Below, piece after piece: positions 13,114 through 22,005 of a stretch of DNA of 31,710 bases. Location of the stretch: NCBI GenBank assembly GCA_038213005.1, contig JBBQTU010000014.1, positions 1 to 31,710 on the forward strand. The letters are read 5' to 3'. How positions within the stretch are numbered: the stretch's first letter is position 1; each line of letters starts with the position of its first letter. The translations under genes and the position numbers were made by a program. The DNA comes from JBBQTU01 sp038213005 (lineage in GTDB: Bacteria; Planctomycetota; Phycisphaerae; Tepidisphaerales; Tepidisphaeraceae). The notes beneath the pieces are model-generated. The model saw nothing but the letters and a program-made list of their open reading frames with translations. It was not told the DNA's origin and did not search any database.

Positions 13114-15822
13114 ATGGAAGAGGCCTGGGCCGAGTTGTCGATCTCCGTTCTGCCGTCGGGGCACGTGATGCTCACCGAGGGCGGGCAGCGCTTGGCCGCG
13201 CCGGTCGCCGCGCGGGTCGCCAAGGCCTTCGCCGCCGGCGCGCCCGAGGGCCTCGTGCAACTCGCCACGACCGAATTACAGAGCGCCCTGCCGGCCGAAC
13301 TGGCCTATCTCCGCGACTTTGCCCGCGGCTATCTCACGCAGTTGTGCCATGCCTCGCCGGCTGAGGCAGGCGACCTGCCGCCGCTGCCACCGCCCGCTCA
13401 GGAGGAACTCACCTTCATCGCGATGCGTTGCCCCCCGCTGCCGGGCGCGGAATACCTTAATGCATCGGTCCTGGCCGAGTGGTGGGTGACGCTGGATGCC
13501 CACGTGCGCGAGCTGGCCGGGCGAAATCCCGGGGGAATTGCCGAGTTCCTGGCCCAGCGCAGTCCACTGTGGCGCACGGTGGGGCGGGTAACATTCCATC
13601 TGGCCGAGAACAAACGCGACCCGGATCGTCCGTTTGCCTTCATGGCGACCTACACCAGTCGCCTGTCTGCCGCCGGCCGGCCGCAACATCTGCCTCTGGC
13701 CCGAGCGCTTCAGGAATATGCCGGTGCCGGCAACCGCGAGGGCTTACTCAAACTGCTCGTGCCGGTCGATCAGGCTTCGCAGCGTAGTGCGTTTGTGAAG
13801 TCGCTCGTGGAGACGGGGACGCTCTATCGACCCACGGCGTGGTCGGCCGCCGACGCGTTCCGATTCCTGCGGGACGTGCCCGCCATGGAGGAAGCCGGGC
13901 TGGTCGTTCGCGTCCCGGACCTGTGGAAAGCTCGCCGTCCTTCTCGTCCCATGGTCTCGGCCACCATCGGTGAAAAGCGGAAGTCGGCCATCGGGCTCGA
14001 AGCGCTTGTGGACTTTGACCTGAGTGTCACGATCGATGGTCAGGCGCTCTCGCCGCAGGAGATCGAAGAGATTCTTTCGCAGCAGACGGGCCTTGTGCGC
14101 ATCCGTGATCAATGGGTGGAACTGGACCGCGACAAGCTGCAGGCGGCGCTGGAGCACTGGAAGGCCGTGCAGCGGGAAGCCGCGCAGAACGGAATCAGCT
14201 TCCAGGACGCTCTGCGCCTCCTCAGTGGGGCACAGGTCCAGAATCCCGACACGACAGCGCAGGTTGATCCCCAGTGGGTGGGACTGTCGGCCGGGCAGTG
14301 GCTTGGCGATGTCCTCAAGGGGCTGCGAAATCCGCAGCAGACGGAGGATGCCCAGCATCCCGCTCTGAACGCGCAGCTTCGTCCATACCAGAAGGCCGGC
14401 GTCAACTGGCTGCGGTTTATCTCGGAAATTGGCCTGGGCGCCTGCCTGGCCGACGACATGGGCCTGGGCAAGACGATTCAGGTGATCACGCTGCTCCTGC
14501 ACCTCAAAGATAAATCGCCCCACGGCACGCCGTGCAGCCTGCTGGTGGTGCCTGCTTCGCTCATCGGCAACTGGACGAGCGAACTGGCGAGGTTCGCGCC
14601 CAGCCTGCGGGCGCTGGTGCTGCACTCCTCCGGCCTGACCCCAGAGCAACAGGCGAAACTCGCCGCAAATCCCGCCGAAACGCTCACCGACGCCGATCTG
14701 GTCATCACGACCTACGGCATGTTGATGCGGACGCCATGGCTCACGGACATCCGCTGGCGTCTGGCGATTCTGGACGAAGCCCAGGCGATCAAGAACGGCT
14801 CGACCCGGCAGGCCCGGGCGGCCACCAGGCTCCAGTCCGTCGCCCGCATCGCGATGACCGGCACGCCGGTGGAAAATCGCCTGGGCGACCTGTGGTCGCT
14901 GTTCAACTTTCTCAACCCCGGCCTGCTGGGCAATGCCAAGACGTTCGCCAATTACACTAAGGGGCTGACCTCAGGCGAGCGGCCGGATTTCCGCCCGCTG
15001 CGGCTGCTGATCAAGCCTTACATTCTCCGCCGGCTCAAGACCGACAAGACCATTATCTCGGACCTGCCCGACAAGACCGAACTGAAGGCGTGGTGTGGTC
15101 TGGCGAAGGCCCAGGCGAAGCTCTATCAGCAGACCCTCGTGGACCTGGAGAGCCAATTGCAGATCGCCACCGGTATCCAGCGCCGCGGGATGATCCTGGC
15201 CACGCTGCTGCGCCTCAAACAGATCTGCAACCATCCATCGCAGTGGACCGGCGACGGCGAGTATGCCGAGGCGAACAGCGGCAAATTCGCCCGCCTGCGC
15301 GAGCTTTGTGAGGAACTCGCCCAGCGCCAGCAGAAGGTGCTGATTTTCACGCAATTCCGCGAGGTCACCGAGCCGCTGGCCGAGTACCTGCAGGGCATCT
15401 TCGGCCGGCCGGGCCTGGTGCTTCATGGCGGGACGGATATTCCGCAGCGCAAGAAACTGGTCGACGAGTTCCAGCGTGAGGATGGCCCGCCGTTTTTCGT
15501 CCTTTCCATCAAGGCCGGCGGAACAGGACTGAACCTGACGGCCGCCTCCACGGTCATCCACTTTGACCGCTGGTGGAACCCGGCCGTGGAAAACCAGGCA
15601 ACCGATCGCGCGTTCCGCATCGGACAAAAGAGCAATGTGCTGGTCCACAAGTTCGTCTGCCGTGGCACAGTCGAGGAAAAGATCGACGCCCTGATCGAAG
15701 AGAAAACGGGCCTCTCGCGGGAAGTGCTCGAAGGCGGCGGCGAGAGACTCCTGACCGAGATGAACGACCGCGACCTGATGCAGTTCCTCTCGCTGGACCT
15801 GCAGAAGGCGATGGAGAACTGA
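13114..15822 (+). CDS. SNF2-family helicase/ATPase
   Basis: The 902-residue protein has an N-terminal region of about 420 residues typical of bacterial SNF2 proteins, then the two RecA-like lobes. Lobe 1 has Walker A in LADDMGLGKTIQVI (about residue 446), the Walker B box LAILDEAQAIKN (about 553, DEAQ) and MTGTPVENRLGDLWSLFNFLNPGLLG. Lobe 2 has VLIFTQFREV, LSIKAGGTGLNLTAAS, HFDRWWNPAVENQATDRAFRIGQ and a C-terminal KIDALIEEKTGL. These proteins use ATP to move along or remodel DNA-protein complexes. The start at 13114 is preferred for its promoter spacing; an ATG at 13057 would add 19 unconvincing residues. The SWIM protein gene downstream on the same strand is the usual partner of this family. 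Confidence 0.9.
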   Translation: MEEAWAELSISVLPSGHVMLTEGGQRLAAPVAARVAKAFAAGAPEGLVQLATTELQSALPAELAYLRDFARGYLTQLCHASPAEAGDLPPLPPPAQEELTFIAMRCPPLPGAEYLNASVLAEWWVTLDAHVRELAGRNPGGIAEFLAQRSPLWRTVGRVTFHLAENKRDPDRPFAFMATYTSRLSAAGRPQHLPLARALQEYAGAGNREGLLKLLVPVDQASQRSAFVKSLVETGTLYRPTAWSAADAFRFLRDVPAMEEAGLVVRVPDLWKARRPSRPMVSATIGEKRKSAIGLEALVDFDLSVTIDGQALSPQEIEEILSQQTGLVRIRDQWVELDRDKLQAALEHWKAVQREAAQNGISFQDALRLLSGAQVQNPDTTAQVDPQWVGLSAGQWLGDVLKGLRNPQQTEDAQHPALNAQLRPYQKAGVNWLRFISEIGLGACLADDMGLGKTIQVITLLLHLKDKSPHGTPCSLLVVPASLIGNWTSELARFAPSLRALVLHSSGLTPEQQAKLAANPAETLTDADLVITTYGMLMRTPWLTDIRWRLAILDEAQAIKNGSTRQARAATRLQSVARIAMTGTPVENRLGDLWSLFNFLNPGLLGNAKTFANYTKGLTSGERPDFRPLRLLIKPYILRRLKTDKTIISDLPDKTELKAWCGLAKAQAKLYQQTLVDLESQLQIATGIQRRGMILATLLRLKQICNHPSQWTGDGEYAEANSGKFARLRELCEELAQRQQKVLIFTQFREVTEPLAEYLQGIFGRPGLVLHGGTDIPQRKKLVDEFQREDGPPFFVLSIKAGGTGLNLTAASTVIHFDRWWNPAVENQATDRAFRIGQKSNVLVHKFVCRGTVEEKIDALIEEKTGLSREVLEGGGERLLTEMNDRDLMQFLSLDLQKAMEN

Positions 15823-16209
15823 CGGACCCTCTCGCATCCGCAAGACCCTGGCACCTCAACGCCTTACACAGCCTCCGCCCGAAACAGGCGCGTTGGCGAA
15901 AGTAGTAGTGCGTGGCGTCCCCGCCCGCACAGGACTATCCCACGCATCCCCCGCATATCACGGCCACTCCGTCGGGTGCACCCCTTCATGGTGGAATCCG
16001 TACCATTCCCAAGACGGAGTTAGAAACGATCTCCTCCCCCCTGGGGGAGGCTGGGAGGGGGTTGGCCTTTTTGAACCGGACGGTTATTGATGCGCCGGTC
16101 CTATCACTGTCGCTGGCGCGATCGGGACTTTGCGAACCCCTGCAGCTTTGGTAATCTCCCCCCAGTGGCAGCATCGGGATGGCAACGGCGCTCTGTATGA
16201 GGTGAAAGC
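15823..16209. other. Noncoding gap between SNF2 and SWIM genes
   Basis: The stretch 15910-16004 resembles 7527-7619 (shared GGCGTCCCCGCCCGCACAGG, CCCACGCATCCC, CACGGCCA, GGTG-AATCCGTA). A CTCCCCCCTGGGGGAG hairpin near 16033 is followed by GGGGTTGGCCTTTTTG and may terminate or attenuate the SNF2 transcript. No gene is seen. Confidence 0.5.
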
Positions 16210-17199
16210 ATGTTTTATGGGTTTCGGCCTTACGTATCGGTGGGTGAGCGGCGGCGGACAGCCAAAGAATACACCAAGAAGCTTGAGAAGAAGGGGCAGA
16301 AGATCAGCCCCGTCGAACTCACCAGCAAGAAGATCGCCACCAGTTTCTGGGGCAAGTCGTGGTGCGAGAACCTGGAGGCGTACAGCGATTTTGAAAACCG
16401 CTTGCCGCGGGGACGCACCTATGTGCGCAACGGCTCGGTGATCGACCTCCAGATTCAGCCTGGCAAGGTCCAGGCCATGGTCAGCGGCTCAGAGATCTAC
16501 GAGATCGAGATCGACTTCAAACCACTCGCCAAAGCGCGTTGGCAAGCCATCAAGCAGCAGTGTGCAGGGCAGATCGCCTCGGTCGTCGAACTGCTCCAGG
16601 GCAAACTCTCCGACGCGGTGATGCGCATCCTCACCGACCGCGACACCGGTCTGTTTCCGGCTCCCAATGAGATCAAGCTGGACTGCTCTTGTCCCGACTG
16701 GGCTGACATGTGCAAGCACGTGGCAGCCGTGCTCTATGGCGTCGGCAGCCGCCTCGATCGCGAGCCCCAGTTGTTCTTCACCTTGCGACAGGTCGACCAG
16801 GCCGAGTTGATCGAGGCCGTCGGCAGGCAGGTCCTCGCCGCTCCCGTCGGTGACGCCGCCACGGCTATCGCTGAGGAGAATCTCGCCGACGTCTTCGGCA
16901 TCGATGTCGAGTCGGATATCCCCGTGCCGGCCGGCAGCGCAACCGTCACTCCACCCGCTGCGACCCGCAAGTCAACCAAGGCTCCCCCGTCTGCGAAGTC
17001 TGCGAGGTCCGCAAAGCCTGCCAAGGCAAAAGCGAAGGCGAAGGCTCCCTCGCAGCCCAAGATCAGGACCGCAAAAAGCGTCAATTCCAAACCGGCCGCG
17101 AAGGTCCCGGCAGCGGCATCGCCGGCTCGGCCCGCCAAGGCCGTCGCAGCGCAGCGGCGGAAACCGCGTCAGGCGATTCGGCAAGTCATGCCAACCTGA
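16210..17199 (+). CDS. SWIM zinc-finger protein with histone-H1-like tail
   Basis: The 329-residue protein has an N-terminal conserved region (KISPVELTSKKIATSFWGKSWC, then RGRTYVRNGSVIDLQI) and a SWIM zinc finger C-x-C-x(n)-C-x-H in LDCSCPDWADMCKHVAAVLYG (about residues 158-178). A helical region follows to about 225. The last 95 or so residues are low complexity Lys/Ala/Pro/Ser with runs such as SAKPAKAKAKAKAPS, very like eukaryotic H1 tails. SWIM domains bind DNA or proteins and are often next to SNF2 genes, as here. AGGTGA precedes the ATG. The tail should bind DNA without sequence preference; this is an inference from charge. Confidence 0.85.
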   Translation: MFYGFRPYVSVGERRRTAKEYTKKLEKKGQKISPVELTSKKIATSFWGKSWCENLEAYSDFENRLPRGRTYVRNGSVIDLQIQPGKVQAMVSGSEIYEIEIDFKPLAKARWQAIKQQCAGQIASVVELLQGKLSDAVMRILTDRDTGLFPAPNEIKLDCSCPDWADMCKHVAAVLYGVGSRLDREPQLFFTLRQVDQAELIEAVGRQVLAAPVGDAATAIAEENLADVFGIDVESDIPVPAGSATVTPPAATRKSTKAPPSAKSARSAKPAKAKAKAKAPSQPKIRTAKSVNSKPAAKVPAAASPARPAKAVAAQRRKPRQAIRQVMPT

Positions 17200-17213
17200 T
17201 CGGCCGTCGCCAA

Positions 17214-17400
17214 TGGTATCTACACAACTCGACCACGCCGCATTCAGTGCGCGGCGTCCTCGCCCGCACTCTTCGGCCACCGCCAAGTGCCTGTTTCTCG
17301 GCAAATTCGACGATTTCGGACCCCGGCAAATCAGATTGTCTGGTCGGACCTGTGCGGGCGACGACGCCGCGCACTACGTGGCCGACTTGTGGATACCATC
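17214..17400. repeat. Large imperfect inverted repeat between convergent genes
   Basis: The core arms, 17247-17269 and 17352-17374, are 23-bp reverse complements with one mismatch (begins GTGCGCGGCGTC). Outer parts also match: TGGTATCTACACAACTCGACCACG from 17214 against the complement of CGTGGCC...GGATACCA ending at 17399, with a few gaps. The stop codon of the minus-strand membrane gene (17374-17376) lies inside the right arm. It could act as a two-way terminator or be an inserted element. Confidence 0.75.
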
Positions 17401-19221
17401 GGCCGTCGCGATGGGCTGCGGCGCCTTGTGACGCGCCGCCCATCGCGACCGACTGAACGAGGCGTACAGAAAAACACCCGCCGCCAGCACCACCGCCCAG
17501 GAGACACCCGGATTGAACTGCTCTAAAAGATGGCGAACATCCCTGTTGAACAGCGCATCGACCTCTGGGCCATTTCGGATCCAGTTGCACTTCATCATCG
17601 ACAAGCCCGCCTGCTCAACCGTCAGCGCCGAGAACATCAGCACCAGCAGCCACATCCCCAGGCTTCGCCCCAGGCAGATGGCCCCGACCCCGGAGATGAA
17701 CACGGGATAACGCGGGCTGATCTGGGCCGGAATGGTATAGAACAGCACCCACGGTAGGACCAGCGCCACCAGCAGGTTGCGATCGCGCCGTCGCCATTGC
17801 CTCGCGATCGCCGCCGACGCCGCAACCAGACCAATCACGAAGATCGCGAATAGCAACTGCTTGATGCTGATCGGCAGCGCCTTGGCCGGCCAGCCCGCGA
17901 CCGATGACTGGCGGATGAGCACCGCCGTTTCGTTGATGTCGGTCCAACCGAAGTAACTCTGAAGAATGGCGGCCAGATTGTTGGTGGTATCAAAGGCCAT
18001 CACCGGGAACCGCTCAGCCCCATAGAGAAAGCCGATCTTCCACCACGCCGAACTGCTGCCAAAGACCCCGACGCAGGCAAAGAGGCAGACCGCAACCGTC
18101 AGCGCCAGCAGATAGCGTTTGAAGCTCCATCGACAAAACCAGAAGGCGGCCACCAACGCAGCCGCGGGAATCGCGACGGCAGCGGTCCCCACTCCCGCCC
18201 GTTTCGCCGGCCAGCCCAGGATGGCCAGAGCCGCGGCGGCCGGAATCAGAAACCAGGCCCAGTGAAGCTTCCCGCGCAGCGTCGTGCGCAGGCCCACCAG
18301 AGCCAAGACCGCCGCCGACCCCACCACCCACGCCACCGCCGGTGAGTTCACCACCCGCCCCGGCAGATTCGCATCTGGACGCAACGTCAACAGCCACCCG
18401 CTGGCGACCAGTGCAAACGCCAGTGCGAAGCCCGCCACCCATCGCAACGCCCGCGTCGGCCGGCCGGCAAAGAGCGGCCACAGCACAAACACTGCGACCA
18501 CGAAGAGCTGCTGCCCCTGCAACATCGCGCCGATGCCCATCACCAGCCCTGCGATAAACCACCGGTCGCGCAGGCACAGATACACCGTCCAGAGGTAGTA
18601 GGGCACCGCCCACATATTGGGGCTCGGCCAGCCGTGCCCGATGATCAGCATGCCCGGATCAAACCACAACGCCAGGAACGCCAGCACAGCCGGGACCATC
18701 CCCACGCCCGCCCTGAGCGCCGCGATCTCAGCCTCCCCCGGCGGCGGCAGATCCGCCCGGGCCGACTCGCCCAGCCAATAACGCACGATCAGGAGCGCCG
18801 CCAGAGCGCCCAGCCACGCCAGGATCGTATTGTGCCACATCAGGAAGGCGTTGAACTCAAAGTCGGCCTGCCACGCGCCGGCCTCGGGGTGTGTCCAGCG
18901 CATCCACGCCACCCAGGCCGTGAAGGTCGCCAGCCGCAGCGGTGGATAGTCCAGCTTCTGCTCTAGCGGCGGATCGTCGCGGAGCTGATTCTCGTAGATG
19001 TTGAGGTAACCTTGCTCCAGGACGCTGATACCGAAGTTGTAGTTCCGGCGGATGTCGGGCCGAAACCGCCCCGCCTGCGTCGCCTCAAATGCCCACTGAC
19101 GACAGCTCACCCCCGCCAGCGTCGCGATGGCGAGCACCAATACGACGATGCTCCATCCCGCAATCCGCCACCCTCGGCCGGCGGCGCAAGACGATGCGGG
19201 ATTGCTCTCACCGGTTGTCAT
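17374..19221 (-). CDS. Polytopic inner-membrane protein, GT-C glycosyltransferase-like
   Basis: The 615-residue protein has a cytoplasmic N-terminus, a first membrane helix at about residues 20-38, and roughly eleven to thirteen helices in total. After the first helix is a periplasmic loop (RPDIRRNYNFGISVLEQGYLNIYENQL) ending in LDYPPLRLATFTAW. Acidic residues plus a DYPP-type motif in the first large loop, followed by many helices, are typical of GT-C enzymes that use polyprenyl-phosphate sugars. I cannot assign it to a named family, so the function is an inference. The C-terminus (ending GIHKSAT) is encoded in a large inverted repeat and may have been altered by it. It is likely a single-gene unit. 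Confidence 0.6.
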   Translation of the reverse strand: MTTGESNPASSCAAGRGWRIAGWSIVVLVLAIATLAGVSCRQWAFEATQAGRFRPDIRRNYNFGISVLEQGYLNIYENQLRDDPPLEQKLDYPPLRLATFTAWVAWMRWTHPEAGAWQADFEFNAFLMWHNTILAWLGALAALLIVRYWLGESARADLPPPGEAEIAALRAGVGMVPAVLAFLALWFDPGMLIIGHGWPSPNMWAVPYYLWTVYLCLRDRWFIAGLVMGIGAMLQGQQLFVVAVFVLWPLFAGRPTRALRWVAGFALAFALVASGWLLTLRPDANLPGRVVNSPAVAWVVGSAAVLALVGLRTTLRGKLHWAWFLIPAAAALAILGWPAKRAGVGTAAVAIPAAALVAAFWFCRWSFKRYLLALTVAVCLFACVGVFGSSSAWWKIGFLYGAERFPVMAFDTTNNLAAILQSYFGWTDINETAVLIRQSSVAGWPAKALPISIKQLLFAIFVIGLVAASAAIARQWRRRDRNLLVALVLPWVLFYTIPAQISPRYPVFISGVGAICLGRSLGMWLLVLMFSALTVEQAGLSMMKCNWIRNGPEVDALFNRDVRHLLEQFNPGVSWAVVLAAGVFLYASFSRSRWAARHKAPQPIATADGIHKSAT

Positions 19222-19642
19222 GTATTGCTATGGTCATACAGACTTCGTTGCCAGTCAATGCCCGGCCTCGACAGCGGGGCGCAGGACACCTCCGGCGAAG
19301 GATCTCTGGAGTGCGGTAAGCTCCTTACCGCTTTACCGAGGCGAGCTTCTCGCCGGGAGGGCCGTGCAGCAGAGCAGGACATGCATTACCACCAACTGCG
19401 TCCTACAAGGCGCCGATGTATTCCTGCCGCCGACAAGGTCGGCTCGTCAAAGCTGCGAGAAGCTCGCAGCACTCCAAATCGCCTTAAGTATCCTGCACCC
19501 AGGCCCTGGCCAGTGGGCCGGCCGCCTCGGCCGCCCATCTGGTTGCCCGCGGATCACGCGTCACGACGCAGACGGAGCAACGAAGCACCCTCGTGCGGGC
19601 TTGGGGTGCCCAAATGCCAATCGACGCGCTGAGCCCGCAGAC
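19222..19642. other. Noncoding gap with paired hairpins
   Basis: Apart from the REPIN-like pair at 19307-19476 and the small GGCGAG-CTT-CTCGCC hairpin at 19340-19354, nothing recognisable is present. The stretch separates two minus-strand genes and should contain the promoter of the membrane protein gene, but I cannot place one with confidence. Confidence 0.5.
19307..19476. repeat. REPIN-like pair of inverted REP-type hairpins
   Basis: On the left TGGAGTGC leads into a hairpin GCGGTAAG-CTC-CTTACCGC (19313-19331) followed by TTTA. On the right CAAA precedes a hairpin GCTGCGAG-AAG-CTCGCAGC (19452-19470), which leads into GCACTCCA (ends 19476). The two units are inverted copies of one design: an outer TGGAGTGC box, an 8-bp stem with a 3-base loop, and an inner TTT-type box, with the stem sequence itself exchanged. 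This is the layout of REPINs, which RAYT transposases mobilise; RAYT remnants lie 3-5 kb away. Confidence 0.6.
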
Positions 19643-20566
19643 CTATCGCTGCCAGTGCTGATTGGACCACACCATGGCCTCGGCCGCCTTCTGGTGTTCC
19701 ACTTGAGCGAGCATGCGCGGGGCGTCTTCGATGTAAGCGTAGTTGGGAATCGGATCGCTTCCGCCGCCGTACATCTGCACCTCGTCGCTGACCGCATTGG
19801 CGAACCAGCTCGGGCGGCCCGTGCCCGGTGACATCGCGTGAAGCTGGCTTGGCAATACGCCCAGCATCTCCAACTGCCGGATGGCGTCGCCCTGCAGGTC
19901 GCGGCCGGGCCTGATCCGCAGCTTCGGAAAGTTCATTATCCGCAACTGAATCGACCGCGCGCTGCGGCCGGCGCGTCGCCGCGGCAGGTTGGGAATCGCC
20001 CCCATCTGTGATGGCGAGCTTCCCGCTGGCACGAGCGACGCCAGCACGGGTCCCGTTGACCTGACTGCGGAGACCACGAGCAACTGCCCCGACGCGGAAC
20101 GGGCCATGCCGCGCGAACGATTCAACGCATAGATCCCCGCAACCCCCAGCCCGATGACGATTCCGCCCCCAAGTGGGATCAGCCACTGGGCCATGCGGCC
20201 CGCATCATCCGGCGCTGCCAGCGCCGGGGTCACCGGCAATCCGCGCGGCGGCTCCGCGACCGGGGCCGCCAGCCCAACGGGCTTCTCAAACTCCCTCACC
20301 CTGACTTTCATCGCCTGCTCTTCGATTTCCCTTTGCCGAGCCAGCCGGGCAGCCGTGCGGCTGGGGCTTCCCCACGCGCCGCCGCCGCCGCCGCCGTACA
20401 GCATCTCCCCCACTTCGGAAGTACGTGGACTCACCTGGGTCCCGGCCGGCTTCTTCGCCGGCTGCCCGTCGGCCGCGACGCAGTAACTGGCCAATGCCAG
20501 AACCAGCCCGGCCGCCAGCGCCACGCCGTCTCTCGCCATCCCCATGTCAGTCCGGCGCTTCTGCAT
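19643..20566 (-). CDS. Unknown exported or membrane-anchored protein
   Basis: I do not recognise this 307-residue protein. It has a signal-like N-terminus (GVALAAGLVLALASYCVAADG), a Gly-rich stretch (LYGGGGGGAWGSPS), a basic coiled region (TAARLARQREIEEQAMKVRVREFEKP) and a single clear membrane helix near residues 130-152 (WLIPLGGGIVIGLGVAGIYAL). A basic segment with RRRAGRSARSIQLRIMNF follows, then a tail without obvious motifs. ATG 20566 is chosen because GGAG lies nine bases upstream. That site falls within the first bases of the 231-bp repeat (20575-20805), so the gene's promoter and leader lie in repeated DNA. Confidence 0.6.
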   Translation of the reverse strand: MQKRRTDMGMARDGVALAAGLVLALASYCVAADGQPAKKPAGTQVSPRTSEVGEMLYGGGGGGAWGSPSRTAARLARQREIEEQAMKVRVREFEKPVGLAAPVAEPPRGLPVTPALAAPDDAGRMAQWLIPLGGGIVIGLGVAGIYALNRSRGMARSASGQLLVVSAVRSTGPVLASLVPAGSSPSQMGAIPNLPRRRAGRSARSIQLRIMNFPKLRIRPGRDLQGDAIRQLEMLGVLPSQLHAMSPGTGRPSWFANAVSDEVQMYGGGSDPIPNYAYIEDAPRMLAQVEHQKAAEAMVWSNQHWQR

Positions 20567-20574
20567 CCCAAACC

Positions 20575-20805
20575 ACTCCAATCACCACAAGATTCTGCAC
20601 AAACGGCCATTCCCTCGGGCGTAGTGTGCGGCTGCCCTTGGACCATGTCAAGGCAAAACCCGAGGTGCGCGCCCGGCAAAGCAGCCGGCGCGCCCGCCAC
20701 GTGACAGCTTGTTGCGATTGCGTAATACACGTCGCCGACTGAGGCGGACTCAGCAGTCCGGCCCCGGCCAGCCCACCCCAACCCCCGCTCTCCCGATTGA
20801 TCCCC
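20575..20805. repeat. 231-bp dispersed direct repeat, copy 1
   Basis: This stretch matches 23545-23775 without gaps, with about six differences by eye (about 97% identity). It starts ACTCCAATCACCACAAG and ends at CTCCCGATTGATCCCC. It contains the ribosome binding site region of the minus-strand gene at its left end. It has open frames on both strands but no convincing protein. Confidence 0.95.
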
Positions 20806-21240
20806 CGGCGATATCCAGTGTCGTCCCCTTCGGCATCCCCGATCTTCGGCCTTGGCTCGCTGATCGCGTGGCGCAAGACCGCCGTGGGTGACCCGGAGCG
20901 GTGGTTCCCAGTTGAGCCGCAGACTTCCCGGCCGCTGGGGGGCTGAGCGGATCAACGATCTCTGGGACGTTCTCCCTTCCCTTTGCCAGGCCCCGCCGGC
21001 CATGTCGGCATCGGAGAATGGCGATCGGTGCCCCGGCACGCATCCGGCGGGTCTCAAGGCTCTCGATCCAGGCAAAGGGATCGGTGCGTTTCGACGCGGC
21101 CTGAAGCCTTTGGCCAGTCCGCCACACCGCATGGTGACACAGAATGCATCTCATGCTCCAGCGAACGCATCGACAGCCGGGGCGGCGATGTCTCGCCGCC
21201 CCGGTGTTCTGATCAAAAGTCCAACATCAGCCATCGGCGA
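20806..21240. other. Noncoding gap downstream of the PEP-CTERM gene
   Basis: Long open frames exist in several directions, as expected in GC-rich DNA, but none has a recognisable domain or a good ribosome binding site. The only clear structure is the hairpin at 21177-21204. Confidence 0.5.
21177..21204 (-). terminator. Strong GC hairpin after the PEP-CTERM gene
   Basis: CCGGGGCGGCGA pairs perfectly with TCGCCGCCCCGG around a TGTC loop, 37 bases after the stop codon at 21241. No T-run follows, so it is a terminator-like hairpin by position only. Confidence 0.5.
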
Positions 21241-22005
21241 CTAGACACGCCGCGGGCGGAACAACGCAATCGCGGCCAGACCCAGGAACCCGATTGACGC
21301 AGGTTCAGGGACGCTTATGAGGACATTGTCAATCGTTCCCGCCCAGACCTCGCCGTTGGCGCCAGTGTAGCCGTGCCCGGTTGCGCCGATCCAAAGGGGG
21401 GAGGTTCCGATGAAGCTGCCCCCAGTGTAGGTATCAAAGGATGTGCTGGCACCGTCTGCGAAGAGACGAATCGTGTCGGCAACTCGAGAGCTATCGTAGT
21501 CGATCACCACGCGATGCTGCGCACCATCGAACAGGCTGGCGGCGGTTGGGTTATTAGTGACGTGGTAGCCCCAACCCGCCAGGTTCACGCAGAGCTGGTC
21601 GGACCCCGGCATCTTGCCGACGTACAGAATCTGGTTCACGTCAAACGGTGCAGTGCTCGAACCAAGCAGCGGTTGCCATGTACCAGCATCAGCCGCGTGG
21701 TTGGTCGTATTGTAGGAGAACGTAATATCGATCGTCAGTGCGTTGCCGCCCAGCATCGACGTGGGAAACGTCGTTTCCACGCGGTTCTCAGTGCCTGGGG
21801 CGAACACAAGGTTGCCGACGCCCCACACTGGAAGCGAGGTGCCCTTGAGCGTCCCGTTATAGCCGTTGCCTGACGAATCCGCGGCCACGGTTCCGGAACC
21901 CTCGTTCAGATTCCACGCTGCGAGATCCGCAGCCTGGACGCTTGACGCCAACAGGCCTGTGACGGCGAGCGCCGCCAAACCTAACACGCAAGTTCGAGAG
22001 CTCAT
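21241..22005 (-). CDS. Secreted LamG-like protein with PEP-CTERM sorting signal
   Basis: The 254-residue protein has a signal peptide (MSSRTCVLGLAALAVTGLLA, mature part starting after SVQA), a concanavalin A-like (LamG) sandwich with AAWNLNEGSGTVAADSSGNGYNGTLKG near the start and a late GEVWAGTIDNVLIS strand, and a C-terminal VPEPASIGFLGLAAIALFRPRRV. That tail is a PEP-CTERM signal: a PEP motif, a hydrophobic helix and Arg residues, which in other bacteria is processed by exosortase. No exosortase is in the window. ATG 22005 has a near-perfect TAGGAGG. The upstream extension of the frame is not credible. Confidence 0.88.
   Translation of the reverse strand: MSSRTCVLGLAALAVTGLLASSVQAADLAAWNLNEGSGTVAADSSGNGYNGTLKGTSLPVWGVGNLVFAPGTENRVETTFPTSMLGGNALTIDITFSYNTTNHAADAGTWQPLLGSSTAPFDVNQILYVGKMPGSDQLCVNLAGWGYHVTNNPTAASLFDGAQHRVVIDYDSSRVADTIRLFADGASTSFDTYTGGSFIGTSPLWIGATGHGYTGANGEVWAGTIDNVLISVPEPASIGFLGLAAIALFRPRRV

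Noticed and set aside
13744..14649. 301-codon frame antisense to the SNF2 gene
   Set aside because: It covers the conserved helicase motifs of the plus strand and has no recognisable domain.
20431..21132. 233-codon minus-strand frame over the 231-bp repeat
   Set aside because: No domain, no good ribosome binding site, and the frame's similarity to a frame in copy 2 only reflects the DNA repeat.
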